64,000 bases of DNA from Verrucomicrobiia bacterium. Its GTDB lineage: Bacteria; Verrucomicrobiota; Verrucomicrobiia; Limisphaerales; UBA9464. The position numbers and the translations under genes are program-made. The DNA lies in assembly GCA_019634635.1 (NCBI GenBank), contig JAHCBB010000011.1, positions 1-64,000 of the forward strand, written 5' to 3'. The notes beneath the pieces are model-generated. The model did no database searches, had not been told where the DNA came from, and saw only the letters and a program-made list of their open reading frames with translations. Positions 46,646 to 54,430 of this stretch are shown in pieces; the stretch's first letter is position 1, and each line of letters begins with the position of its first letter.

Positions 46646-47479
46646 TCACTCCAAGACGAGGAAGAGGTGGGATTCTCCCAGGTCCCGCTTCGGAAGAAAT
46701 GCTCCGAGTGTCTGCTTTTTGAGCAGCCCGCACGCACGCCGGATTCGCTGACGCATTTTCGCCGCACGGGGCAATCGGACCAACAGCCAATCCGCGTACT
46801 CCCGGCCTTTGCGATCCCGGTAAATGTCCGGCACGACCACCTCCTGGGCGCCGGCCGTGTAAAGGGATTCGACGAAGTCTAGAGCGGATCTGGCCGTCCG
46901 AAACCGCCCGAGAGATGGAAACGCCGATCTCTTGGCCTCCCCAAACCATTGCCGAGCCTCGCTTCGTGGAACTCGCTCCAGCATCGCCGCGACACAGGTT
47001 TCGTGAGAGCGGCGTTCGATGACCGCGGAACTACGCAGTCGTTTCCAGGGTGTGCTGTCCTGTATGGCAGGCAAGGATGAGTCGTCCCGTCTTGCCCGCA
47101 GGTACTCGGCGCGGGAAACAGTAGTTCCGTGGAGGTAGTAGCGTTCAGAAGCCAGCGAGCCGTCATTCAGCCAGATTCGATTCCTGCCGCAGAACTTCCC
47201 CGAGACGGTCGAAACCTCAATCTTGAGCTGCCCGTTGTCGTGCCACTCCCGCTGAAGACCGGTGCCATACACCATGGCGTATTCCCCTAGAAGGCATCCG
47301 CTTGGACTCCACTGACGGCAAGTCCCGTGGAGCAAGCCCTTCGCGTACGGCTCTTGGGACGCCATCTGGCCGTTGCGATGCCATGTCCGACTGATTCCGT
47401 GACGGACTCCTCCGCGAAGGGAAATCCGCTCGCGAACCTGGCCATTCCGGTGACGGGTAACGTGAATACGCGTTTTCAA
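46646..47479 (-). CDS. MORN-repeat (YwqK-like) protein
   Basis: The open frame continues to 47734, but a TTG at 47479 has GAGGAGG just upstream and begins right before the repeats, so I choose it (277 residues). Three or four MORN-2/YwqK-type repeats are visible (RHRNGQVRERISLRGGVRHG, RTWHRNGQMASQEPYAKGLLHG, REWHDNGQLKIEVS), as in proteins annotated as toxin-antitoxin antidotes. The C-terminal ~130 residues (AAMLERVPRSEARQWFGEAKR, LVRLPRAAKMRQRIRRACGLL) are unrecognised. It converges on the Clp-type ATPase gene with stops one base apart. Confidence 0.6.
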   Translation of the reverse strand: MKTRIHVTRHRNGQVRERISLRGGVRHGISRTWHRNGQMASQEPYAKGLLHGTCRQWSPSGCLLGEYAMVYGTGLQREWHDNGQLKIEVSTVSGKFCGRNRIWLNDGSLASERYYLHGTTVSRAEYLRARRDDSSLPAIQDSTPWKRLRSSAVIERRSHETCVAAMLERVPRSEARQWFGEAKRSAFPSLGRFRTARSALDFVESLYTAGAQEVVVPDIYRDRKGREYADWLLVRLPRAAKMRQRIRRACGLLKKQTLGAFLPKRDLGESHLFLVLE

Positions 47480-48147
47480 TGGCCTCCTCAATCCTGCTGC
47501 AATTCGGCGGTGACGTCTTGGGAATCCCCAATTTTGGCGTCTGGCGCAAGCCGGCGGAATCGGCAATCTCCGAAAACCAAAGGCGCGGACCCAACGTACC
47601 CCCACGAGAGGCACCGCGAAGCGCCCTGGAGAGAAGCACGCCGAGCCGCGCCCGATGGGGCGCGTGCTCCGGCGGTTCTCTTCGTCCACTGGCAAATTCG
47701 CGGTTTTCTCGTGGGACCGAACCGAGACAGGCAAAAGTTGTGATGTTTCAGCTACGTCATGAATTGGCGGGCAGTGCTCCCCGTAGATTGGAGGTACTCC
47801 ATTTCGATTCCACCGGCAATACCGAGCACAAGTCTGCCGGCGCTGTCTGCTGACTGCTGGAGGTCTCCTCCGGTCGCCTCAGCGGCCATTCCCCCGCGTG
47901 AAACCCTAGAGGCCGCCTTCACGGTGGGGCCGGCTAGGTCCAGGAGGAACGGAAGCGGCGAGCGTGTGTCGAGCCGACCCGTAGCATCCTGGAGGTGGCC
48001 GGCCCCACCCCACACTCCGCCGACGGGTTCACGCGGAGTTTGATTTCAATGGGATTCTCGCAGTTCCATGGCTTGGTTGGGCCGGCATTGCGACACCATC
48101 GCCGGCGAGCGACCGATGGAGACCACAAGTCAGGCGGGATTTGACGG
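47480..48147. other. Intergenic region with a long inverted repeat, no gene recognised
   Basis: 668 bases between the Abi gene stop and the MORN gene start. No frame looks coding. It holds a perfect 12-bp inverted repeat (47923-47934 and 47998-48009), listed separately. Confidence 0.5.
47923..48009. repeat. Inverted repeat, 12 bp perfect, nested 7-bp repeat inside
   Basis: GGTGGGGCCGGC (47923-47934) and GCCGGCCCCACC (47998-48009) are exact inverse complements. Inside, TCCAGGA (47939-47945) and TCCTGGA (47987-47993) can extend the pairing. The element is 87 bases, intergenic, and could be a structured RNA downstream of the Abi gene, a binding site or the footprint of a small mobile element. 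Confidence 0.55.
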
Positions 48148-49071
48148 TCAAAACGGTTGGCTGGCCCAATCCTTGGGGAATCCCATCGCCGCCGTGTTCA
48201 CTACAGGGTGCGATTGAATCAGCCTGTACAAGCGCTCGTGCCAGGCGTTGCGCGGGGCGACGATACCGAGCAAGTAGTTCAGGATGAATGCGATGGCGTA
48301 GATCCGGTCCTTCACCAACACCTGCGTCGCATGTTTCTTGGCGATGATGGGTTTGATGACCAGTTGCCGGTTCCACAGCCGGCTATGATGCGCGCACAGA
48401 TTGCGAACGTAGCTGAGGGTATGCAGCCAGCTTCCCAACACCTGCTCATCCACACCGAACGGCTTGGCGATGGCTGTCCGATCCGTGTTGTTCCGGAGAT
48501 TGGCCAGGACGAGCGAAAGCGTTCCCATCGAAACCACCTCAAACACCATCCAGGCCGGAGGCAGGTAGGGGTCGGTGTATTTCGCGAAATAGTGATTGAT
48601 GAACACCTCGTTGTGAGGACGCGCCGGAGCCTTGGCACTCGACGGAATTCCGAGTTCCTCGTCGAGAGTATCCAGGAATCGGACATGGTCGAATCGTCGG
48701 GGCGAATTCGTACCCGGCACCCGAAAGTGCCCGGCGTCCATGAACCAATGCGCCCCGTGCTTGACGCACATGTGATTCACCATGCTGCTGCGGACGGCCA
48801 CTTCCACCCGCTCGATGGCGTCCAACACCAGCAAGCGCAATTCGCGGTCAAAGGCATAGACGGACAACACCTGCTCGAAGGTCGTCCCCGGCGTGAACGG
48901 TTTGCCGGGAAGGGCGAGCGTTTGGAACGGAAGCGTGTAGGCTGAGAACCGGTAGTAACCGATGAACTGAAGATAGTGCAGCGCCTCAGCGGGATTCGCG
49001 ACGACCAAGCCGCGCGACTGCCATTTCTGGAGTTGCCGGTTGAGATCTACGGCAGGCTTGGTGAACTTCAT
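48148..49071 (-). CDS. Abi family (AbiD/AbiF) abortive infection protein
   Basis: 307 residues from ATG 49071. Abi_2 family landmarks: LNRQLQKWQSRGLVVANPAEA, LQFIGYYRFSAYTLPF, VYAFDRELRLLVLDAIERVEVAVRS and a C-terminal LSYVRNLCAHHSRLWNR. The RX4H of RNLCAH is a HEPN RNase motif; this family is known from phage-defence systems that arrest infected cells. Located beside the coupling protein gene, it likely protects the host or the element from phages. Regulated expression is not visible. The 153-base upstream gap is a place to look for the structured RNA reported next to some abiF genes; I did not establish one. Confidence 0.85.
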   Translation of the reverse strand: MKFTKPAVDLNRQLQKWQSRGLVVANPAEALHYLQFIGYYRFSAYTLPFQTLALPGKPFTPGTTFEQVLSVYAFDRELRLLVLDAIERVEVAVRSSMVNHMCVKHGAHWFMDAGHFRVPGTNSPRRFDHVRFLDTLDEELGIPSSAKAPARPHNEVFINHYFAKYTDPYLPPAWMVFEVVSMGTLSLVLANLRNNTDRTAIAKPFGVDEQVLGSWLHTLSYVRNLCAHHSRLWNRQLVIKPIIAKKHATQVLVKDRIYAIAFILNYLLGIVAPRNAWHERLYRLIQSHPVVNTAAMGFPKDWASQPF

Positions 49072-49224
49072 TCCGTAGCCCTCCCCAAAAATGGAGCACC
49101 CGCCCTGGTGCGCCGATCTGACGAGAGGCGTGGCGGGTTTGTTGCTTTGAACATGGCGTGAAGGCTGCCTTTTGTAAAACAGTTTCGGGAGCGATCTTGC
49201 CCATGGAATGCCCGCCAAACCGCC

Positions 49225-50703
49225 TCACCCGAAGAGACGCCAGGATCGAAACCAGGCCGCCGGTTCGCCCGTCGGTTCCAGGGGAGGCAGGATGACCTTC
49301 CGGAATCCTCGCTCGCAGTGGACCAGGACGCACTCGTGGTCGCGGAGATTGCGGAGTTGGTGGGGCTTCAGCTTGTGCTCCTCGGTTTCGGAGTAGTTCA
49401 CGTTCCGTTTGCCGGCGCTGTAGCCCCAGGATCGCTTGATCACGCGCTTCTTGCCCAGGAAATCGGCCGCTTGCACCGCGTCCGCCTCGTCGGCGGAGCG
49501 GAAGATGAGGCGGTTGCGGAGATTCAGGGTCAACACGCGGGACTTGTCGTTGCCCAAGGGTGGGATGAGGGAGGTCGTGGACTGAGCGGCGGCAACAATG
49601 GTGGCCCCCGCTTCGCGGATGACGTCCACGCAGTTGTAGTCGCTGGTGCCGTCTTCGCTGGCCGTCATGAAGCGTTGAGCCTCATCGGCCCAGAGGATCA
49701 GCAGGTTGTCGCGGGATCGCTCTTCCCGCGGCTTGTCGAAGCGGCGGAGTGCGTGATTGTAAAAGAGCAGCTTCAGGAAAGTGTTCACGTACCGGCGCTC
49801 GGTCTGAAAGCGCTGGGGCATGGTCGTCAGGAGGATCTTTCCCTGGTCCACCGCTGAGAAATCGAAGGTGCTGCTGCCGGAGCAAAACACTTCGGCGATC
49901 TCGGGCGTCAGGAAGTACTGGAGGTAGTTGCCAATGGTTTCCCGCACTCCTCCCAACTGTTCGTCCGGCTGGTTCAAGAATCGGTTCAGGAAATGGGCGT
50001 GAATCGCCGTCCGCCTGGGCGTTTCGAGGAGGTCGGCCAAATCCTCCGTGGCCTCCTGGAGGTCGTCGCGTCGGGACAGCAATTCGTACACGCCCAGAAG
50101 AGTGACCGGACGGGACAGTTCGTAGAGGAGTTCCAACCCGTGGGCGATGTGCGTCTGGGCTTGGCTCTTGAAGAAACCCTTGTCGCCCCCTTGTCCGAGG
50201 CTGGTTGCGGTATCCACGACGAACTTGGCGTAGGTCGAAAACGGAATGCTTCGGTCCCCGATCAAGTTGTACCGATGATGCGGCTGCCAGTTTCCATCGG
50301 TGTCACTAGACCGCACCTGGAGATGGATCAGGTCGGATTCCCGGCCGTAGTGTTGCGCCATGGCGGACAGGGTCTCCCAGTACACACCCTTCTCGTCCAC
50401 ACACAGTCCGCCCCAGCGCGGCTCGTTCTGGAAGACCTGGTGTGCCAGTTGATTGATGCCGGAACTGGTCTTGCCAGAACCGGTATCGCCGGTGATCAGC
50501 CAACCCCGGCAGAACTGCGTTCGTTTCCAGACCAAACCGCCCAACCTCGCGACCACCCCAGGCCTCCGACGCGGACGAAACAGGGCGTACAGCGCAATGG
50601 TGGCCAACACAGCAGCGCAGGCGAAAAGAACCGGTCTGGAGGCGTCAAGTTCTGGCAAGCGTGTCAAGAACCGACCGATTTCGTCGAAGAGGGGCAAGTT
50701 CAC
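49225..50703 (-). CDS. VirD4/TraD-type coupling protein
   Basis: 492 residues. The GTG at 50703 overlaps the upstream stop (GTGA) and fits the N-terminus (VNLPLFDEIGRFLTRLP). One membrane span follows (VLFACAAVLATIALYALF). Walker A is WLITGDTGSGKTSSGINQL, Walker B LLILWADEAQRFM, and VAAAQSTTSLIPP and LNLRNRLIFRSADEADA complete a type IV coupling ATPase. It delivers the relaxase-DNA complex to the channel. Only one N-terminal span is present, against two in classical VirD4. Confidence 0.88.
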   Translation of the reverse strand: MNLPLFDEIGRFLTRLPELDASRPVLFACAAVLATIALYALFRPRRRPGVVARLGGLVWKRTQFCRGWLITGDTGSGKTSSGINQLAHQVFQNEPRWGGLCVDEKGVYWETLSAMAQHYGRESDLIHLQVRSSDTDGNWQPHHRYNLIGDRSIPFSTYAKFVVDTATSLGQGGDKGFFKSQAQTHIAHGLELLYELSRPVTLLGVYELLSRRDDLQEATEDLADLLETPRRTAIHAHFLNRFLNQPDEQLGGVRETIGNYLQYFLTPEIAEVFCSGSSTFDFSAVDQGKILLTTMPQRFQTERRYVNTFLKLLFYNHALRRFDKPREERSRDNLLILWADEAQRFMTASEDGTSDYNCVDVIREAGATIVAAAQSTTSLIPPLGNDKSRVLTLNLRNRLIFRSADEADAVQAADFLGKKRVIKRSWGYSAGKRNVNYSETEEHKLKPHQLRNLRDHECVLVHCERGFRKVILPPLEPTGEPAAWFRSWRLFG

Positions 50704-51068
50704 AGGCCCGCCTTTCCGATCAGGTAGCCCGCGAGGCTTCCGGCGACGGCAGCCAGCCAAGCCGCCGTCCGGGTAACCCTCGGCGTATCGAGGTGGCCGA
50801 CGAGCCGTGGAAGCCGGTCATTGAGGCTGGCGCACACGTCCTGAGTCCGCCGGACCACCTCGTCGAATCTCACAAGGTCTCGGCGGAGCTGCTCCCACGA
50901 TGGAGAATCTCGGCGACGCAGGGCGTCCCAGTGCTGTTGATGGATTCGGAACAACTCCACGAGCAGCAGCACGGCATCGTCTTCGCGCAGGCGATGGCGC
51001 TCCCGCCAGGCGGCGACGGCCCGCTCGAATTCTTCGTCGAAGTCGAAGGCTGGTTCGGCTGGCTTCAT
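50700..51068 (-). CDS. Small membrane-anchored protein, coupling-protein partner candidate
   Basis: 122 residues from ATG 51068, overlapping the parA stop (ATGA) and the VirD4 start (GTGA). Acidic and helical (FDFDEEFERAVAAWRERHRLRED, WEQLRRDLVRFDEVVRRTQ), with a C-terminal membrane segment (AAWLAAVAGSLAGYLIG). Tight coupling to parA and virD4 suggests a role in substrate recruitment. No family recognised. Confidence 0.65.
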   Translation of the reverse strand: MKPAEPAFDFDEEFERAVAAWRERHRLREDDAVLLLVELFRIHQQHWDALRRRDSPSWEQLRRDLVRFDEVVRRTQDVCASLNDRLPRLVGHLDTPRVTRTAAWLAAVAGSLAGYLIGKAGL

Positions 51069-51757
51069 TTCCCAGACAGCAGGAGCTGGCGAGTGGACTC
51101 GAATCCGGCGTAGAGGCGCTTTTGCCAAGTGATCAGCCGCTGCCGATCCAGCAGATGGAATGCAGGATGCTTGAGGGCGTGGGTCACCGTGACACCTTCC
51201 CGGTTCAATGCTTCGACCAGCCAATCTTGAAGTCTGGGCATCTCGATCTCCTGCCCGCCCAGCTCAGTCCTCAGGCGGGTCCGGACCTCGGCGGCATCGA
51301 AGAGCGCGAAGCTCTCGCTGTGCGCCGCGTTGCGAACGATCACGTAGCGCCCCAGCTTCCCAAGCTGATCCGCGACCCGTTGAACCTGATCCACACTGTC
51401 CAGTTCATGGTTCACCGGCATGACCAGCGTCAGGGCGACGCCCAAGGCCGGCAGCAGCGTCGGCAGATCAATCTCGGCAAAGTAGTCCAGGAAGAGATCG
51501 GTGGATGCCGCCCGGCAATCCACGACGACCAGGCGCGCCTCCTCGAAGGTTTGGAAGATGGTGTCGAGTTCCCGGCGCTGCCCCAAGTCGAGGAACCGGG
51601 CGTCGCCGTGGAAGCGTTTCAGGGTCGAATTCTCGTTGTCGCTGTCCACCGCGACATGGGGGATCTCCTGATCTTTCAGGAATTGGACGAAGTTGACGGC
51701 GAAGAAGCTCTTTCCGACGCCTCCCTTGCCATTGAGGACCAAAACCAGACGTTTCAT
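51065..51757 (-). CDS. ParA-family ATPase
   Basis: 230 residues. The deviant Walker A motif NGKGGVGKSFFAVN and the following AVDSDNENSTLKRF, VVVDCRAASTDLF and LVMPVNHELDSVDQVQ mark a ParA/MinD-type ATPase. Such proteins position DNA or the conjugation machinery; here it lies in one operon with the coupling protein gene. No ParB partner is obvious; the upstream protein (51754-52170) is a candidate DNA-binding partner. Overlaps both neighbours by 4 bases. Confidence 0.9.
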   Translation of the reverse strand: MKRLVLVLNGKGGVGKSFFAVNFVQFLKDQEIPHVAVDSDNENSTLKRFHGDARFLDLGQRRELDTIFQTFEEARLVVVDCRAASTDLFLDYFAEIDLPTLLPALGVALTLVMPVNHELDSVDQVQRVADQLGKLGRYVIVRNAAHSESFALFDAAEVRTRLRTELGGQEIEMPRLQDWLVEALNREGVTVTHALKHPAFHLLDRQRLITWQKRLYAGFESTRQLLLSGK

Positions 51758-52170
51758 GGCGATTGTGGGGTCAACATCCTGACTTGGGCGATCCGAGGCC
51801 CACGAGTTCTGGGTGGCGCGCCTGCGGCACCACCCGGTGAATCAGCGTCCACGGCCATGATCTTATCCGCGGAATCGCTCGGGACTTTCGTAGCCAGTGG
51901 AGGGCTCTCCTCGGGACGTCGTCGGGTCGGCCGACGCCGCGGGCGAATGCCCTCACCAAGGACTTCGTGACAGTAGGCGGCGATGGCCGTCTTGCTGGTC
52001 GGCAAACAGTGCTGAGTCAGCAGTTCGGCGATGGCTCGATACGACGCCCGCTTCTGTCGCAACTCCAGGATGACATCCTTCGCCGGGGACAGTTCCTGGA
52101 AACGTTGTGGACGACGGGGTGTAAACTCCGCGACGGCGGCTCGGACAGCATTGGGATCGAAGGAGGACAT
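51754..52170 (-). CDS. Hypothetical, HTH-like protein upstream of parA
   Basis: 138 residues, ATG at 52170, preceded by AGGAGG-like sequence outside the start only weakly. The N-terminal half is helical (ELSPAKDVILELRQKRASYRAIAELL, TQHCLPTSKTAIAAYCHEVLG) and reads like a helix-turn-helix; the middle is very basic (RPRRRPTRRRPEE) and the tail Pro/Gly-rich. Its position next to parA in an operon makes a DNA-binding (relaxosome accessory or ParB-like) role likely but unproven. Confidence 0.6.
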   Translation of the reverse strand: MSSFDPNAVRAAVAEFTPRRPQRFQELSPAKDVILELRQKRASYRAIAELLTQHCLPTSKTAIAAYCHEVLGEGIRPRRRPTRRRPEESPPLATKVPSDSADKIMAVDADSPGGAAGAPPRTRGPRIAQVRMLTPQSP

Positions 52171-52603
52171 GGCGGGACCTATCGGGAAGGCATCGTTGTG
52201 GCCTGCTTGGGGATTTCGGTGTGGACGGGCTCATGCCCGAAAGACAGTCGGGCGGACAGACCGCGCCCTGTCCGGGGCCGGACTGCGCTTACGAATGGGC
52301 ATTGGTTAGGACGTGGACTGACGGGGTTCACGACCTCGGCGGCGGCGCGTCCGTGGATTGGCCAGGAACGCGCCTTCGTCCGTGGACAACCCGCGGCTGC
52401 GGACTGTCCATGACCTGTCGAGCGGCCTGGCCGCGGATCGCACGGGGACATGGCCGTGGATCTGCCATGCCCACCATTGGGCCGAGGCGACTGCCTACGC
52501 CGCGACAATTCCGCGGGCAACTGGCGACTGCTTCGCGGACACCAAACCCTACCGGCTGGTAGGAGTAGGGCGTCCCCTGTGTTCCAAGGATGAAAGGAAA
52601 GGC
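52171..52603. other. GC-rich noncoding region, oriT candidate
   Basis: 433 bases without a convincing gene. It contains several hairpins (CGGGC-TCAT-GCCCG at 52226-52239 and CCTACC-GGCT-GGTAGG at 52548-52563) and five GTGGAC/GTGGAT hexamers (52221, 52313, 52353, 52382, 52456) of irregular spacing. It lies between the parA/coupling-protein operon and the relaxase locus, where oriT often lies. No nic-site consensus could be recognised. Confidence 0.4.
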
Positions 52604-52903
52604 TCATGACAATCCCTTCGCGCATTGAATCCCGTGTCGCTTGGAACGAGCGAATTCCTGGCGGTGACCTGGCCTACGTTGTGGCAGCCATTGCGCTTTC
52701 TCCGCCTGCTCGGGCGTCACTGCAATCGCGTGAGGATCTCCGAAGTCGAGTCGCGCGGCCGTCTCTTCGGCCACAAGTTGGCTGGGGGCCTCGATAACAG
52801 TGCATGGCGAACCATCTTCGTCAGCACCGACGCTGTGTCCGGCATGGTAGATTCCCCAGAGTTGCTTCCGGGTTCTCGTGGGCTTCGGCGAATGCGCGCG
52901 CAT
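52604..52903 (-). CDS. Small hypothetical protein divergent from the relaxase
   Basis: 99 residues from ATG 52903; the frame extends to 52999 but that would cross the operator. The protein is mixed alpha/beta and Cys-poor (KQLWGIYHAGHSVGADEDGS, VIEAPSQLVAEETAARLDFGD, IAVTPEQAEKAQWLPQR). No family known to me. It is divergent from the relaxase start in the left repeat copy. In the right copy (56022-56103) only its first ~27 codons remain and are shifted by one base, so this copy is the intact one. Confidence 0.6.
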   Translation of the reverse strand: MRAHSPKPTRTRKQLWGIYHAGHSVGADEDGSPCTVIEAPSQLVAEETAARLDFGDPHAIAVTPEQAEKAQWLPQRRPGHRQEFARSKRHGIQCAKGLS

Positions 52904-53058
52904 GGAGACACTTGACCATGCCGACGAGAGCGGACGGTGTACGTGATACACAAAATGCATCCAGTTTCCAGCCAATGTCCCTGCCGTGGTCATTGCCAAG
53001 ACACAGTACAGTCTTCGAAACGCAGAGAGTTACTTTAAGGAACACTTTTGCGTAGCCG
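52823..53058. repeat. Direct repeat, left copy (relaxase promoter region)
   Basis: About 237 bases almost identical to 56022-56259, with roughly a dozen substitutions and one single-base indel. It holds the start of the small gene 52604-52903, the TGTA-N5-TACA site and the first ~25 codons of the relaxase. Together with the right copy it brackets the AraC-hydrolase-ADH segment. Confidence 0.92.
52937..52951. promoter_or_regulatory. Operator GTGTA-N5-TACAC, left copy
   Basis: GTGTA-CGTGA-TACAC followed by AAAATGC. It is identical to the copy at 56137 and nearly identical to the site at 45688. In this copy it lies between the small divergent gene and a dead relaxase start. Confidence 0.65.
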
Positions 53059-53060
53059 AC
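52986..53060 (+). pseudogene. Truncated relaxase 5' end
   Basis: From a GTG the first 20 codons (MVIAKTQYSLRNAESYFKEH) are identical to the intact relaxase at 56186, then similarity fades (FCVADCRN against LCVGDYYD) and the frame runs into unrelated sequence. A remnant produced when the cargo segment entered. Confidence 0.9.
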
Positions 53061-53456
53061 TGCCGAAACGCGCGCTGTCGCAGGCGTCGCAGACTGCCAA
53101 ATCGGCCTCGTCAGCAGAACTTGTGGGTCAGGATGACGCACTCCACCAACAGGCGGGCCGGTCCTTTACGCAGGCTGGTGTCCGCCTACGGCAGGTTCGG
53201 ATGCCAAGCACAACGGCCGATTGCTTGTGCGTAACCAAATCTCTCCGAAATAGTTGCGTCGACGCATCAAGGTGCGCTCCCCACGAATTCTGCTGACGAG
53301 GTGGAGAATCATTCCCTCGCGCTGCCCCAGTTCGAGCTTCTTGTGAAGCACCGCGATATTTGGTGTAATCCCTCTTGGCGAATGCCAAAATTTTCAGACG
53401 TCCCTGGCCGCGCTTTTCCTGATGGATGCGGGGATGAAAGCGAAGATGGGAAAGAT
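53061..53456. other. Left part of the cargo segment, no gene recognised
   Basis: About 400 bases between the relaxase remnant and the AraC gene. Short frames on both strands do not resemble known families. It should contain the araC promoter; an in-frame GTG at 53301 and ATG at 53382 could extend the AraC protein into it. Confidence 0.4.
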
Positions 53457-54368
53457 GTGAACGCGAACACGCCCGACCGCAGCACCGCCGCCGCTTTTCC
53501 CCGGTATCTCACCGGCGAAGTGGTGGCCGACAGCGTGGCGCTCCGGTGGGAGGGGCTATATGCCCGGCGCCTGCAGCATCCGCGCGTAGTGGATCGTTTT
53601 CTCGTGCCAGCCACTCCTGAGCCTCACATTTCCTGCAACCTCCGGGGCGTGGCGGAGTTCCGTGAGCGAGACGTGGGAGGGGCGTGGATCTCGCGGCAAA
53701 TCCACGCGGGTGAGCTGTTCGTGACCCGCTCAGTCACGCCCTACGAGGTGCGCTTCCAATCGCCACCCGGTGAAGAACTGGAGACACTTTCCCTCCACAT
53801 CGCCGTCGAGCCATTCCTGGCCGCGCTCCAAACCCGCTATCCCGGCAAAGCAGACCGCGTTGAGGTCGTGGACTTCTTTGGTCCCGACGAAATCCTGTGG
53901 CCCATCTGCCTGACTTGTGCCGAATTTCTGGCCGCGCGGGTGCCGGGGAAGTCGCCTTGCGTCGCCGCGCTCACTCAGCTCTTCGCCGCGCATCTGGTGG
54001 AAAAATACACGGATGTCGCCGCCAAGACGCTGACTAATCGCGGCGGCCTGCCCATTCGCCAGCTCCGCAAGGTCGAGGACTACGTCGCTGCGCATCTCTC
54101 GGAGGAAATCTCGATCGAGCGCCTTGCCGAACTGGTGGAATTGAGTTCCTCCCACTTTGCCCATGTCTTCAAGGAGGCCACCGGCATGACTCCGTTGCAG
54201 TTCGTGACCCGCCAGCGCATTACGCGCGCCCAGCAGTTGATTCGCGAAACTTCGCGCAGTCTCATTGAGGTCGGGCTCGAAGTGGGTTACACCAGCCCGA
54301 GCCATTTTGCGCAAGTCTTCCGACGCGTGGTGGGCGTCACGCCGACGAAGTTTCGGAGTTCGCTTTAG
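53457..54368 (+). CDS. AraC-family transcriptional regulator
   Basis: 303 residues if the GTG at 53457 is used (GGGAAAGAT just upstream); upstream in-frame starts at 53382 and 53301 exist. The N-terminal cupin-like ligand domain includes ISRQIHAGELFVTRSVTPYEV. The C-terminal double HTH is clear: VEDYVAAHLSEEISIERLAELVELSSSHFAHVFKEATG broken at the turn, then TPLQFVTRQRITRAQQLIRE and VGYTSPSHFAQVFRRVVGVTP. It probably controls the downstream hydrolase, in response to an unknown small molecule. Confidence 0.88.
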   Translation: MNANTPDRSTAAAFPRYLTGEVVADSVALRWEGLYARRLQHPRVVDRFLVPATPEPHISCNLRGVAEFRERDVGGAWISRQIHAGELFVTRSVTPYEVRFQSPPGEELETLSLHIAVEPFLAALQTRYPGKADRVEVVDFFGPDEILWPICLTCAEFLAARVPGKSPCVAALTQLFAAHLVEKYTDVAAKTLTNRGGLPIRQLRKVEDYVAAHLSEEISIERLAELVELSSSHFAHVFKEATGMTPLQFVTRQRITRAQQLIRETSRSLIEVGLEVGYTSPSHFAQVFRRVVGVTPTKFRSSL

Positions 54369-54430
54369 ATTCCCGCAGGATTGCGACAGGGGTCGCAGGA
54401 TCGCGAGAGAACGATCCTCGAAGGTGAGGC

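Noticed and set aside
47480..47734. Extension of the MORN protein gene to 47734
   Set aside because: The ribosome-binding site and first repeat fit the TTG at 47479; the upstream part is Arg/Pro-rich and unlike a protein.
52221..52562. Plus-strand ORF of 113 codons in the 52171-52603 gap
   Set aside because: Composition is Trp/Arg/Gly/Pro-rich without domain; hairpins suggest noncoding DNA.
53128..53388. Minus-strand ORFs left of the AraC gene as a possible transposase remnant
   Set aside because: A vague similarity to REP-type transposases (LVSRIRGERT) was not strong enough; no inverted repeats or target duplications of an IS were seen.
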